A program made the position numbers and the translations under genes. Under the pieces are notes generated by a model that worked only from the letters and a program-made list of their open reading frames with translations, made no database searches and had not been told where the DNA came from. A stretch of 36,925 nucleotides of DNA from JBOFEH01 sp051650265 (lineage in GTDB: Bacteria; Bacillota; Clostridia; Lachnospirales; Cellulosilyticaceae): the NCBI GenBank assembly GCA_051650265.1, contig JBOFIR010000005.1, positions 1 to 36,925 on the forward strand. Direction: 5' to 3'. Shown here in pieces: positions 1 through 8,814 of this stretch (the stretch's first letter is position 1; each line of letters starts with the position of its first letter).

Positions 1-235
1 AATTCCCTTGGATTGCTTCTTTAAGCCACCCTATGTAACCTTCTACGATCCCTTTATCAAGTCCGTATAGTCTCATTAAGTTTTCTTTCATTTCTGCTGT
101 AATATTTGGATTACCATTTGTGATTGTCCCAACATAATCTCCTGGTGTCGAACGCATGAGCGCATAGACAATAATCGATACACCAAACAATACAAGGATA
201 CTGATTGCTAGTCTTCTGATGATATATTGTTTCAT
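1..235 (-). CDS. Oligopeptide/dipeptide ABC transporter permease, OppB/DppB type (partial, C-terminus outside window)
   Basis: Only the first 78 codons are in the window. The product begins MKQYIIRRLAISILVLFGVS, a short basic stretch followed by a first membrane helix, then an RSTPGDYV segment and a periplasm-side region. This is the usual start of the OppB/DppB inner-membrane permease, which forms half of the channel of a peptide or nickel importer. The ATG at 235 has an AGGAGG ribosome binding site at 243-248, spaced 7 bases. It lies downstream of the binding lipoprotein (347-2392) on the same strand, as in most Opp operons, with a 12-bp hairpin between the two genes. Substrate cannot be told from this fragment. 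Confidence 0.9.
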   Translation of the reverse strand, partial: MKQYIIRRLAISILVLFGVSIIVYALMRSTPGDYVGTITNGNPNITAEMKENLMRLYGLDKGIVEGYIGWLKEAIQGN

Positions 236-295
236 CGTTTAACCTCCTTTTATTTACTTGTTAACATTTACATAACTCTTATGTAAGTTTTTTTT

Positions 296-323
296 AAATC
301 ACCAACCATAAGGTTGGTGATTT
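296..323. promoter_or_regulatory. Perfect 12-bp intercistronic hairpin between binding protein and permease
   Basis: AAATCACCAACC (296-307) and GGTTGGTGATTT (312-323) are perfect reverse complements around the loop ATAA. In the minus (gene) direction the stem is followed by a run of A, not U, so it is not a good intrinsic terminator. In ABC importer operons, hairpins at this position commonly stabilise the binding-protein mRNA and give an excess of binding protein over permease; that role is inferred here. Confidence 0.7.
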
Positions 324-346
324 AAGTTAATCTACTCTATAGAGAA

Positions 347-2392
347 CTATTTAAGTTCAAGTGTTTGAATTTCAGCCCAGTAGCTATAGAAAGGTGTTTG
401 ATCTTTAGCTAAAGTATCTACATTGATTACCTCTGGGTTGAATACAAACATATTTTTTCTTTGGTAAACTGGCATCTCTACCGCTTCATCCATAATGATG
501 TCTAATGCCTGTGAGTACATATCTTTTCTTACCTCTACATCATTTGTTGAACGTGCATCAGCGATCAATTGATCAAGTTTTGCATCTTTGATCTTGTAGT
601 GATTTGATGGACCTTGTGAATGGTACACTTGGTACATATCAGGGTCAACTGTTGCCTGCCATGCAGCAACCCACATATCCCAATCACCAGCATTTAAGCG
701 GTCGAAGAGGATTGTGCCATCACAGTCATTGATTTCAAGGATTCCACCAAGTTTCTCAAGCTCAGTTTTCATTTGAGTTAAAACTGGAGCAGCTGGGTGA
801 TCCATTGTACCATCACCAGCAATACCTACTTCATATTTAAGTTGTTTGCCATCTTTCATCAGCTTACCATTTTCTTGTTTGTAACCAGCAGCTTCAAAGC
901 ACTCTAATGCTTTTGCAGGGTCGAATGGGTAAACTTCTTGTGCATCTTCTGGGTAAGCCCATGATACACGAGACATAGGTCTCTCGATTACAGATGCTAA
1001 CTCACCGTAGTAAGTTTCAACTGCAGGTTTTCTGTTCATAAGGTGCATTAAACCTTTACGTACATTCTTATCTGTAATACGGTCCGCATTAAGACCGATA
1101 TAACCATAACCAAGGTTATCAATAAGCTCGTAGTGAAGTCCTGCATCTTTAACTTTTTGAAGTGTCTCTGGATTCGCATTTGGATCAGAAACGTCGATTG
1201 TCTTCATTTGGATAGAATCAAGTTTATTTGCTTTAGCAACTACCTGAATTTTAACACTTGGTACTTTTGGTGCACCTTTGTGGTAAGTTTCGTTTGCACG
1301 AAGTGTTACGATATTGTTCTCGAATTTCTCGAATTTGTATGGTCCAGATCCCATTGGTGCGTTATTTTGCGCTCTTACTTCTGCTAAGTCTCCTTTTTTA
1401 AGGCCACTTGGTGCATAGTAGTGAGCTGGTGCAATCTTAATTCCACCTAAGTTCCAGATTGCTTTAGGGTCAACACCTGTGATTGTTACTTCTACAGTTT
1501 GCTCATCAACCTTTTTGATCCCTGAGATATCAGGTACGTTTGCTGTACCAGATGCAAGGTTAGATTTGATGTATTCTTTTTCTAAAGCTTTGTATTTGCC
1601 ATCGATTGTAGACGCTTTGTGTGTGTCGTATGCATTTTCAAATTCGTATTTTGCGTAAGCATCAACAATTGCTGTTTTCTTAGCATCTCCTGAAAGACCA
1701 TCAATCCCATCAACTTTACCACCTAAGTAATCAATGATTGCTTCTTCACCGTAGCTATCATAGTCCCCAGCACAGTAAGTCGCAAGATACGCTTTAATCT
1801 CATCATCTGTTACATTTTGAGATTGTGCTTTAAGTTCTTCAATCTTACCTGCGTAGTTTGCATCATCATAACGGTATTCATTAATTCCGATGATTGGTGT
1901 TGTGAAGATTGTAGATGGACCATCGTAAGTTGGATCTGATAACACTTTATATGTAAAGATGATGTCATCAGCTGTTACTGGCTTTCCATCACTGAATGTT
2001 GCACCATCTTTAAGTTTAAATGTATAAACAGTTTTTTCTACTTTACCATCAGCACCTGGCACTTCCTCGAAAGTGAAGTCTGCAAGTTCACTCACTGGTG
2101 CGCCGCCTCTATCCGTACCAATTAACGCTTCTACAACGCGTTCTGTCACATCGTTATCTGGGCCTGTTGTTCCAAAGAATGGACTGAATACACCATTCAT
2201 TTCATCACAACCAACTACCATTGTATCGTATGTGCTCTTCTTAGTTTCTTCTCCACCAGCATTTGTCTGATTCTCTGTAGATGTTGATGGTGTGTCTGTT
2301 GCAGTATCTTTACTTCCGCAACCAGCTAATGTAGAGATTCCCATTGCCCCCACTACCATCATGATTGAAAATTTTCTCGCGAACTTTTTCAT
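347..2392 (-). CDS. Family-5 (peptide/nickel-type) ABC transporter substrate-binding lipoprotein with an inserted segment
   Basis: Extracellular solute-binding protein, SBP_bac_5 family, 681 residues. It has a lipoprotein signal peptide with lipobox LAGC (acylated Cys at residue 25), a Thr/Glu-rich linker to about residue 50, and then the family core: LKDGATFSDGKPVTADD, APMGSGPYKFEKF, VRKGLMHLMNRK and WDMWVAAWQATVDPD. An ATG lies upstream at 2407, but it sits in the ribosome binding site GGAGGGG itself, so the start is taken as ATG 2392 (MKKFARK). The protein is longer than the usual 520-600 residues. The extra length is a hydrophilic, helix-prone insert at about residues 165-290, between the first core segment and the DISGIKKVDEQTVEV strand. 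It feeds the permease at 1-235; ligand unknown. Confidence 0.92.
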   Translation of the reverse strand: MKKFARKFSIMMVVGAMGISTLAGCGSKDTATDTPSTSTENQTNAGGEETKKSTYDTMVVGCDEMNGVFSPFFGTTGPDNDVTERVVEALIGTDRGGAPVSELADFTFEEVPGADGKVEKTVYTFKLKDGATFSDGKPVTADDIIFTYKVLSDPTYDGPSTIFTTPIIGINEYRYDDANYAGKIEELKAQSQNVTDDEIKAYLATYCAGDYDSYGEEAIIDYLGGKVDGIDGLSGDAKKTAIVDAYAKYEFENAYDTHKASTIDGKYKALEKEYIKSNLASGTANVPDISGIKKVDEQTVEVTITGVDPKAIWNLGGIKIAPAHYYAPSGLKKGDLAEVRAQNNAPMGSGPYKFEKFENNIVTLRANETYHKGAPKVPSVKIQVVAKANKLDSIQMKTIDVSDPNANPETLQKVKDAGLHYELIDNLGYGYIGLNADRITDKNVRKGLMHLMNRKPAVETYYGELASVIERPMSRVSWAYPEDAQEVYPFDPAKALECFEAAGYKQENGKLMKDGKQLKYEVGIAGDGTMDHPAAPVLTQMKTELEKLGGILEINDCDGTILFDRLNAGDWDMWVAAWQATVDPDMYQVYHSQGPSNHYKIKDAKLDQLIADARSTNDVEVRKDMYSQALDIIMDEAVEMPVYQRKNMFVFNPEVINVDTLAKDQTPFYSYWAEIQTLELK

Positions 2393-2829
2393 AATTATCC
2401 CCTCCATTTATTTATGTTTTCTTATTATAAAGTACACTTCCGAGAAACGCACTTGCTTTTGACCAATCAGCTGCTTCATATTTGCAAGTTTTACAATTAA
2501 AAACTTCAACGTTCATCAACTTTTGATCTTTTTTATGTTTTTCATATTAACACATCTTGTGCAGGAATTCAATAATAATCTAGCATTTATTTAAAATAAT
2601 TATGTTTATTAGGCCGTTTTTATGCCTATTGTTGACTTTGTATAATTGTATACTATCATATGTTAGAATTTATATCTCTACTTGTCGGCATATTACATAC
2701 ATCTGTTTTTCAGCTTGTTCGTTTGATGACTTTATGTTATCTGGATATCTATCTTTTTAGGAGTATTTGCTATATTCTTTGTAAATCAACACTTTTTGAA
2801 CACATTTTTTCGACATAGTTTTCCACTTT

Positions 2830-2852
2830 CCCCCTCTCCCCCTACCCCTCCC
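2830..2852 (-). repeat. Potential G-quadruplex (four G-runs on minus strand)
   Basis: Read on the minus strand the runs are GGG, GGGG, GGGGG and GGGGG, separated by A, TA and AGA. This satisfies the canonical rule of four runs of at least three G with loops of 1-7 bases, within otherwise AT-rich intergenic DNA. Folding or a regulatory role is inferred. Confidence 0.55.
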
Positions 2853-2979
2853 ATCACATATTAGTTCCTTCATAATCATATATATTCCATAAGAAATATA
2901 TCATTTTCTGAATATTTAATATATTGTTTGAAACATTTCAATTTCCTTCATCTTATATTCACAAATTTTGTAGACAATA

Positions 2980-3007
2980 TTGACAAATCAAATATTACAA
3001 TGATAAA
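2980..3007 (+). promoter_or_regulatory. Sigma-A-type promoter of citrate synthase
   Basis: TTGACA (2980-2985) matches the -35 consensus exactly; GATAAA (3002-3007) follows after 16 bases as the likely -10 element. The predicted transcript start is near 3014, giving a leader of roughly 45 bases that contains the AGGAGG site at 3047-3052. Confidence 0.6.
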
Positions 3008-3059
3008 TTAAATGTACTAATATTTTTAGAAAATTTAATTTATAGAAGGAGGAACACAT

Positions 3060-4430
3060 TTGGAAAACTTAAAAGAAGTATTTGATGAAAAACTGGCATT
3101 TTCCCAACTCTCCACACAGGTACAACACTGTAATACCATCAACCCCGAGCTCTTCACCAAATATGCTGTTAAGCGCGGACTGAGGGATTTGGACGGGCGC
3201 GGTGTACTCGTAGGCCTCACCGAAATAGGTGAAGTTCACTCCTATGTTGTAGATGAAGGTGAGATTATCCCCGTACCCGGTCGTTTAATCTACCGCGGGA
3301 TTGATATCAACGATTTAACCTCTGGCTATCTCAAAGATCTTCGTTTTGGTTTTGAAGAAACCGCTTATCTCCTACTCTTTGGCAAACTTCCCACTTCAGA
3401 TGAACTAGAGTCTTTCTACAACTTACTTGGTAACTATCGTAAGTTACCGGATGGTTTCCTTAGAGACATGATTCTCAAAGCCCCTAGCAAAGATATTATG
3501 AATCTTCTTGCAAGAAGTGTCCTTGCACTTTATAGCTATGATGAGTCCGCTGACGATGTAACTCTCCCCAATGTACTGAGACAATGTATTCAGCTCATCT
3601 CCAGCTTCCCAACAATTGCCGTATACGGCTACCAAGCCCTTTCTCATTACCACGGCAACAATAGCCTTTACATCCATTCACCCAGACCCGATCTGACCAC
3701 CGCAGAGAATATCCTTTATATGCTCAGACCAGATAGCAAGTATACACAACTCGAAGCGACACTTCTTGATTTAGCACTTATTCTTCACGCAGAGCACGGT
3801 GGCGGTAACAACTCTTCCTTCACAACACACTTAGTCACCTCTTCCGGTACAGATACCTACTCTGTTATAGCAGCCGCCCTGGGTTCGCTCAAAGGTCCAA
3901 AACATGGTGGGGCCAACCTCAAGGTCGTGCATATGTTCGAAGATATGAAAACAACAATTAAAGATTGGAAAGATGAGAATGAGGTCAAAGACTACTTAAC
4001 CCGTCTTCTTAATAAAGAAGCATTTGATAAAGCCGGACTCATCTACGGAATCGGGCACGCCGTCTACTCAGTCTCCGATCCAAGAGCAAATATTCTCAAA
4101 AGCTACGCCGAAAAACTGGCTGATGAGAAAGGGCTATCTGACGAATATAACTTCTATTCACTAGTAGAGAAACTTGCACCTGAAGTGATCAGTAGCTCCC
4201 GCAAAATGTACAAAGGAGTCAGCGCCAATGTTGATTTCTACTCTGGTTTTGTCTACAGCATGCTCGACCTCCCCTTAGAACTTTATACCCCGATCTTCGC
4301 TATCGCACGTATCGTAGGTTGGAGTGCACATAGACTTGAGGAACTTGTAAATGCAGGTAAAATCATTCGCCCTGCTTATAAGTGTGTTGCGCCTAGACGT
4401 GACTACACACCACTTTCTAAACGCGCATAA
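3060..4430 (+). CDS. gltA: Citrate synthase (Si-type citrate/2-methylcitrate synthase family)
   Basis: Condenses acetyl-CoA and oxaloacetate to citrate in the cytoplasm. It has 456 residues, with the three catalytic residues in family context: His246 in HAEHGGGN (243-250), His333 in GIGHAVY, and Asp392 in NVDFYSGFVY. The PGRLIYRGIDINDL region near residue 75 is also typical. The start codon is TTG at 3060, with AGGAGG at 3047-3052 spaced 7 bases; no ATG is available there. It is a single-gene unit, with a strong promoter upstream and a bidirectional terminator at 4432-4466 shared with valS. No aconitase or isocitrate dehydrogenase is next to it, so its likely role is anaplerotic/glutamate supply; 2-methylcitrate synthase activity cannot be excluded from sequence. 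Confidence 0.95.
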   Translation: MENLKEVFDEKLAFSQLSTQVQHCNTINPELFTKYAVKRGLRDLDGRGVLVGLTEIGEVHSYVVDEGEIIPVPGRLIYRGIDINDLTSGYLKDLRFGFEETAYLLLFGKLPTSDELESFYNLLGNYRKLPDGFLRDMILKAPSKDIMNLLARSVLALYSYDESADDVTLPNVLRQCIQLISSFPTIAVYGYQALSHYHGNNSLYIHSPRPDLTTAENILYMLRPDSKYTQLEATLLDLALILHAEHGGGNNSSFTTHLVTSSGTDTYSVIAAALGSLKGPKHGGANLKVVHMFEDMKTTIKDWKDENEVKDYLTRLLNKEAFDKAGLIYGIGHAVYSVSDPRANILKSYAEKLADEKGLSDEYNFYSLVEKLAPEVISSSRKMYKGVSANVDFYSGFVYSMLDLPLELYTPIFAIARIVGWSAHRLEELVNAGKIIRPAYKCVAPRRDYTPLSKRA

Positions 4431-4431
4431 C

Positions 4432-4466
4432 AAAAAGCCCGATGACATCAGTCATCGGGCTTTTTT
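4432..4466. terminator. Bidirectional terminator between citrate synthase and valS
   Basis: GCCCGATGAC (4437-4446) pairs perfectly with GTCATCGGGC (4451-4460) around ATCA. Six T follow and five A precede, so it works for both convergent genes. Confidence 0.93.
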
Positions 4467-4496
4467 GTATAAACTCTACCATTTATATAGTAGATT

Positions 4497-7139
4497 CTAT
4501 TTTGTAAGCTTTGCAATACGCTCTAAAATCTCAGTAAGCATCGCTTCGTATTTCGCTTGTTTTGCTTTTTCTTCTTCGATAAGTGATTCTGGTGCTTTTG
4601 CAACAAATCCTTGGTTCGCAAGTTTCTTCGTTACACGTTCTACTTCACTTTCAAGTTTTTTCTTTTCTTTTGCGAGTCTCTCAAGTTCTTTTTCAATATC
4701 TACAAGTTCTGCAAACGGAATATAGATTACAGCATTCGGAATAATCATAGATACCGCATCATCTGCAATATCTGTTGTATCTTTTTGCATCACTACTTCT
4801 GAAGCAAATCCTAATGAACCAAAGAATACTTTGCCTCTTTCAAAAATATCTAGTACTTTTACATCTTCTGATACAACAAATACTTTTGCTTTACGTGATG
4901 GTGGTACGTTCATCTCACTTCTTACGTTACGAATTGTACGTACTGCACCTTTCATAAGTTCAATCTCTTCTTCCTCCACTTCAAAGTGCCATTCTTCTTT
5001 GAATGTTGGCCATGCAGAGATCATAATACTTTCTTCTTGGTCTTGTAATCCCATAAAGATCTCTTCTGTAATAAATGGCATATATGGATGAATCATCTTA
5101 AGTACGTTTGTCATAACAGTCTTAAGTGTCCATAACGCAGCCTTACGTGTCGTATCTTCTTCGTTGTAAAGGCGTGGTTTCACCATCTCAATGTACCAAT
5201 CACAGAACTCTTCCCATGCAAAGTCATAGAGTTTTTGAACAGCCATACCTAACTCATACTTATCAATTGTATCAGATACTTCTTTTGAAAGCGTATTCAC
5301 TTTTGATAAGATCCACTTATCTGCTGCTGTTAACTCATCAATACCCACTTCTAAGTTAAGGTCTTCGTTTTCGAAGTTCATGAGGATAAAACGAGATGCA
5401 TTCCATAATTTGTTTCCAAAGTTACGGTTCGCTTCCACACGCTCATAGTAGAAACGCATATCATTCCCTGGTGCATTACCAGTAATGAGTGTGAGGCGAA
5501 GGGCATCCGCTCCGTATTGTTCAATCACTTCTAATGGATCAACCCCATTACCAAGTGATTTACTCATCTTTCTACCTTCTGAGTCACGCACAAGACCATG
5601 GATGAGTACATCTTTGAAAGGTACTTTATCCATTTGTTCAATCCCTGAAAATACCATACGTACTACCCAGAAGAAGATAATATCATATCCTGTTACAAGT
5701 ACATTTGTTGGGTAGAAGTACTCAAGCTCTTTTGTATTGTCTGGCCAACCAAGTGTTGAGAATGGCCATAGCGCTGAACTAAACCATGTATCTAAGCAAT
5801 CTTCATCTTGCACAAGATGTGTATGCCCACATTTTGCACACGCCTCTGGCACATTTCTTGCAACAACTACTTCACCACATGATTGACAGTAGTATGCCGG
5901 AATTCTGTGTCCCCACCATAGCTGACGAGAGATACACCAATCACGGATGTTTTCAAGCCATTGAAGGTAAGTTTTACCAAAACGCTCTGGCACAAAGTTA
6001 AGATCACCTTTTTGAAGCGCTTCAATTGCAGGTTTTGCCATCTCTTCCATACGTACAAACCACTGTGCTTTTACCATAGGCTCAATAACGGTTTTACAAC
6101 GGTCATGTGTTCCTACATTGTGTGTATGTGGCTCAATCTTGATAAGGAAACCTTGCTCCTCAAGATCTGTAAGCATTGCTTTTCTCGCCTCGTAGCGTGG
6201 CATACCTTCATATTTACCTGCAAGGTGATTCATCGTCCCATCATCATTCATCACACAGATTTGCGCGAGCTCATGACGTGATCCTACCTCAAAGTCATTA
6301 GGGTCATGAGCCGGTGTGATTTTAACAACACCTGTCCCAAACTCCATATCTACATAATGATCTGCAACCACTGGAATTTCACGATCTGTAAGTGGTAATT
6401 TGAGCATCTTTCCTACTAAATGTGCATAACGTTCATCTTTTGGATTTACTGCAACCGCTGTATCCCCAAGCATTGTCTCAGGTCTTGTTGTTGCAAGTTC
6501 AATAAACTCATCTGTACCCACTACAGGGTATCGCAGGTGATAGAAGTTACCTTCACTTTCTTGATGAATAACCTCTGCTTCAGAAATTGTAGTCTGACAC
6601 TCCGGACACCAGTTTACAATTCTAGCACCTTTGTAGATGTAGCCTTTTTCATGAAGTCTGATAAATACCTCTTGCACCGCTTTTGATAAGCCTTCATCCA
6701 TAGTAAAGCATTCTCTTTCCCAGTCACAAGATGTACCCATTTTTTTGAGCTGCTCTGTGATACGCCCACCGAATTGATCTTTCCACTGCCATGCACGCTC
6801 TAAGAAAGCCTCACGACCAAGATCATCTTTACTAATCCCCTCTTTTGCCATAGCTTCAACAATTTTCACCTCTGTAGCAATCGCTGCATGGTCTGTTCCT
6901 GGCATCCATAATGCATTGTACCCTTGCATACGTTTGTAACGAATAAGGATATCTTGCATTGTATTATCAAGGGCATGTCCCATATGAAGGTGCCCTGTAA
7001 TATTTGGTGGTGGCATCATAATTGTAAATGGCTCTTTGGTCTCGTCTACCTCCGCGTGGAAGTACCCTTGATCCATCCATTTTTGATAAAGTCTTTCTTC
7101 TACGATTTTAGGATCGTATACTTTTTCTAAGTTTTTCAT
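4497..7139 (-). CDS. valS: Valyl-tRNA synthetase
   Basis: Class I aminoacyl-tRNA synthetase charging tRNA-Val, 880 residues, full length. The first ATP-binding signature is PPPNITGHLHMGHAL with HMGH at residues 52-55, and the second is KMSKS at 524-528. The editing (CP1) region contains TTRPETMLGDTAVAVNP and the GTGVVKITPAHDPNDFEVG segment used to clear mischarged threonine. WWGHRIPAYYC, the anticodon-binding region and a C-terminal valine-type coiled coil (LVDIEKELERLAKEKKKLE...) complete it. The ATG at 7139 follows AAGGAGG. It lies 26 bases after a small membrane-protein gene, and both lie downstream of a T-box leader (7415-7642), so expression should rise when tRNA-Val is uncharged. Confidence 0.98.
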   Translation of the reverse strand: MKNLEKVYDPKIVEERLYQKWMDQGYFHAEVDETKEPFTIMMPPPNITGHLHMGHALDNTMQDILIRYKRMQGYNALWMPGTDHAAIATEVKIVEAMAKEGISKDDLGREAFLERAWQWKDQFGGRITEQLKKMGTSCDWERECFTMDEGLSKAVQEVFIRLHEKGYIYKGARIVNWCPECQTTISEAEVIHQESEGNFYHLRYPVVGTDEFIELATTRPETMLGDTAVAVNPKDERYAHLVGKMLKLPLTDREIPVVADHYVDMEFGTGVVKITPAHDPNDFEVGSRHELAQICVMNDDGTMNHLAGKYEGMPRYEARKAMLTDLEEQGFLIKIEPHTHNVGTHDRCKTVIEPMVKAQWFVRMEEMAKPAIEALQKGDLNFVPERFGKTYLQWLENIRDWCISRQLWWGHRIPAYYCQSCGEVVVARNVPEACAKCGHTHLVQDEDCLDTWFSSALWPFSTLGWPDNTKELEYFYPTNVLVTGYDIIFFWVVRMVFSGIEQMDKVPFKDVLIHGLVRDSEGRKMSKSLGNGVDPLEVIEQYGADALRLTLITGNAPGNDMRFYYERVEANRNFGNKLWNASRFILMNFENEDLNLEVGIDELTAADKWILSKVNTLSKEVSDTIDKYELGMAVQKLYDFAWEEFCDWYIEMVKPRLYNEEDTTRKAALWTLKTVMTNVLKMIHPYMPFITEEIFMGLQDQEESIMISAWPTFKEEWHFEVEEEEIELMKGAVRTIRNVRSEMNVPPSRKAKVFVVSEDVKVLDIFERGKVFFGSLGFASEVVMQKDTTDIADDAVSMIIPNAVIYIPFAELVDIEKELERLAKEKKKLESEVERVTKKLANQGFVAKAPESLIEEEKAKQAKYEAMLTEILERIAKLTK

Positions 7140-7165
7140 TCTATTTCCTCCTTAAATGTCTTGCC

Positions 7166-7363
7166 CTAGAGCATCAAAAACATAACACCCATAAAAGTTA
7201 CAATAAAACCAGCGATTCTTACCGCAATGACAGCACCGCCTATAAGCATCGCCATTTCCACTTGGTCTTTTTCTTCAACCTTCATCTTACCCATTACGAT
7301 ACGTTTTGCCGCAAGGATAATCATCAAACCAATGCAAAAGAGCACAAATCCTACCGGTTGCAT
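7166..7363 (-). CDS. Small two-helix membrane protein between T-box and valS, function unknown
   Basis: I do not recognise this 65-residue product. It begins MQPVGFVLFCIGLMIILAAKR, one membrane helix. A short charged loop (MGKMKVEEKDQVE) follows, then a second helical stretch of about 30 hydrophobic residues ending FMGVMFLML. The reading frame is open further upstream to an ATG at 7402, but that codon has no ribosome binding site and lies next to the T-box terminator. The ATG at 7363 has GAGGTG 5 bases before it, so I choose it. It sits downstream of the valine T-box and 26 bases before valS on the same strand, so it should be co-induced on valine starvation. Its small size and codon pattern leave some doubt, but position and ribosome binding site support a real gene. 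Confidence 0.7.
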   Translation of the reverse strand: MQPVGFVLFCIGLMIILAAKRIVMGKMKVEEKDQVEMAMLIGGAVIAVRIAGFIVTFMGVMFLML

Positions 7364-7414
7364 GCTATCACCTCTTCCAAAGAACTTGTATGATGCACTC
7401 ATACTTTAGGAAAC

Positions 7415-7642
7415 AAAAAAGAGCCTTTCGATCCTGATATAAGGACGAAAAGCTCGCGGTACCACCTTAATTCTTAGCTACTTTCTCTGCTAAGCACTCC
7501 AAGCTATAACGGGCATACCCGCCACTTTCTACTTCATTTTCAAAAGTGGTGCTCCAAAGCTACCTTCTAGTGCTCTCCTCGTAGGAAACCTTCCAGCTTA
7601 TAAGCTTCCCTCTCTAAACGCCGACACACTATACTCCTCTTT
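7415..7642 (-). promoter_or_regulatory. valS leader: T-box leader (probably valine-specific) controlling the small membrane protein and valS
   Basis: On the minus strand the hallmark AAGGTGGTACCGCG is present (7455-7468). It is followed by a terminator stem (7421-7434 with 7443-7455) and six U (7415-7420). The AGAGAGGG element expected in stem I is upstream. The most likely specifier codon is GUA (valine), complement at 7561-7563, in the context GAAGGUAGC. A TATGAT -10 box (+ strand ATCATA, 7643-7648) would start the transcript near 7636, right at the leader. Uncharged tRNA-Val should favour the antiterminator. I have not drawn the full fold, so the specifier call is tentative while the class is firm. 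Confidence 0.92.
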
Positions 7643-7676
7643 ATCATAGCATCTGATTTTATTATTAATCATCATT

Positions 7677-8810
7677 TTATTCACTTTTTTGCTTTTTGTC
7701 AAGCATCAACCGTACTTCTTCACACTCTTTTAATTTGATTTTCACAAGTTCCCCTAACTCTGGATCACTTTCAAGCAAGATAATTTCTTGCTTGAGTTCT
7801 TGCTCATATGTATCAAGTGCTTGTATTTGCATCTGGATCTTATCACGTTCTCCTACAGTCTGCTCAAGAGCTTTTGCACGCTTTGGAGCCACAAGCCACT
7901 CCTCTACTGAGTCAAACTCCTCAAACGAGATTCCTTTCACTTCGAACAAACTTTCTATTTCTTGTTCAACTTGGATGAGCCCACGTGTGAGTTGCGCATA
8001 GCTCACTTCGTCTGACTTACTCTTCAAATAACGATTATAATACATTTCAAGTTTTGCCACACTATCAACCCCTAGCTTAGTAAACTGAAAGTCTAAATAG
8101 TTCTTATTGTGAAATGCGCGAATTTTGGTCTTATTACTATACCTAACTGCTTTCTTTTGCAAAATCTCATTATCCCTAAGCTTCTTTTCCAATGCTTCTT
8201 TGCAAAACACGATCCCAGCCGCAAAAAGTACCAAGCCACACCCCACTACACTAAGATAAATCCATACCGACTCCCTTAGAGTTTGTAATAATGCAAATAC
8301 AACAAAGAGCACAATGATTAAAATACCTAATACCGCTATGCTAAACCCCTTAAGAAAACGATAGCCCTTAATAAGTGTTTGGCGATCTTCTTTTAAGGCC
8401 TCATACTCCTCTTCCAAATAAAACAGGTCACGTTCACTCTCCTTAAACTTGCGTTCTGCTTCCCCAAGTTCCTTGATCATCTCTGGTAATGTATCCTCAA
8501 AAGGGGTGAGCCTATTGAGCGCTGCATTATTTTTGATAAGCCGCCCTCTCAGAAGGTCCCTTCTTTCCTCAATCCCTTTGTGTTTACCACCCAAAAGCAC
8601 CAGACGGTTGATATCCTCTTCATCCAAAAGATCATATTTTTTAAGAATTTCTTCTTTTTGCAAGAGCTCATTTAAATAACTTTCTAATCGCCTTTTCTTA
8701 TCTAAGCATTGCGACAAATCATCAAACAAACCTGTGACATGACTCTTTTCATAACGTACATGATATAGGTTTTGTGTGTTTTTTCCAAAAAGCTTCTTCA
8801 ACCATTTCAT
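7677..8810 (-). CDS. Coiled-coil protein with a central pair of membrane helices, function unknown
   Basis: I do not recognise a family. The 377-residue product has a basic start (MKWLKKLFGK). A long charged, helix-rich N-terminal half with heptad-like patterning runs to about residue 150. Two adjacent hydrophobic helices at about 155-176 and 182-204 (ILIIVLFVVFALL and YLSVVGCGLVLFAAGIVF) form a hairpin. A second charged coiled-coil half follows to the C-terminus. No signal peptide or enzymatic motif is visible. This topology puts both coiled-coil arms on the same side of the membrane, probably the cytoplasm. The start lies 4 bases after the HAD phosphatase stop, so the two are co-transcribed. 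The downstream gap leads straight into the T-box promoter with no separate terminator. Confidence 0.72.
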   Translation of the reverse strand: MKWLKKLFGKNTQNLYHVRYEKSHVTGLFDDLSQCLDKKRRLESYLNELLQKEEILKKYDLLDEEDINRLVLLGGKHKGIEERRDLLRGRLIKNNAALNRLTPFEDTLPEMIKELGEAERKFKESERDLFYLEEEYEALKEDRQTLIKGYRFLKGFSIAVLGILIIVLFVVFALLQTLRESVWIYLSVVGCGLVLFAAGIVFCKEALEKKLRDNEILQKKAVRYSNKTKIRAFHNKNYLDFQFTKLGVDSVAKLEMYYNRYLKSKSDEVSYAQLTRGLIQVEQEIESLFEVKGISFEEFDSVEEWLVAPKRAKALEQTVGERDKIQMQIQALDTYEQELKQEIILLESDPELGELVKIKLKECEEVRLMLDKKQKSE

Positions 8811-8814
8811 ATTT

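Larger units (their letters stand above)
2393..3059. other. Long AT-rich divergent regulatory spacer
   Basis: This stretch between the divergent binding-protein and citrate synthase genes holds no convincing gene. For the minus-strand gene a TATAAT box (+ strand ATTATA, 2424-2429) is visible, but I see no good -35 element for it. A plus-strand TTGACT (2632-2637) with TATCAT 16 bases on (2654-2659) is a possible extra promoter. A pure pyrimidine tract lies at 2830-2852 and the clear citrate synthase promoter at 2980-3007, both listed separately. The rest is AT-rich sequence in which I see nothing specific. Confidence 0.6.

Noticed and set aside
2393..2407. Upstream ATG of the left binding protein (MEGII...)
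   Set aside because: The ATG is part of the ribosome binding site AUGGAGGGG of the true start at 2392.
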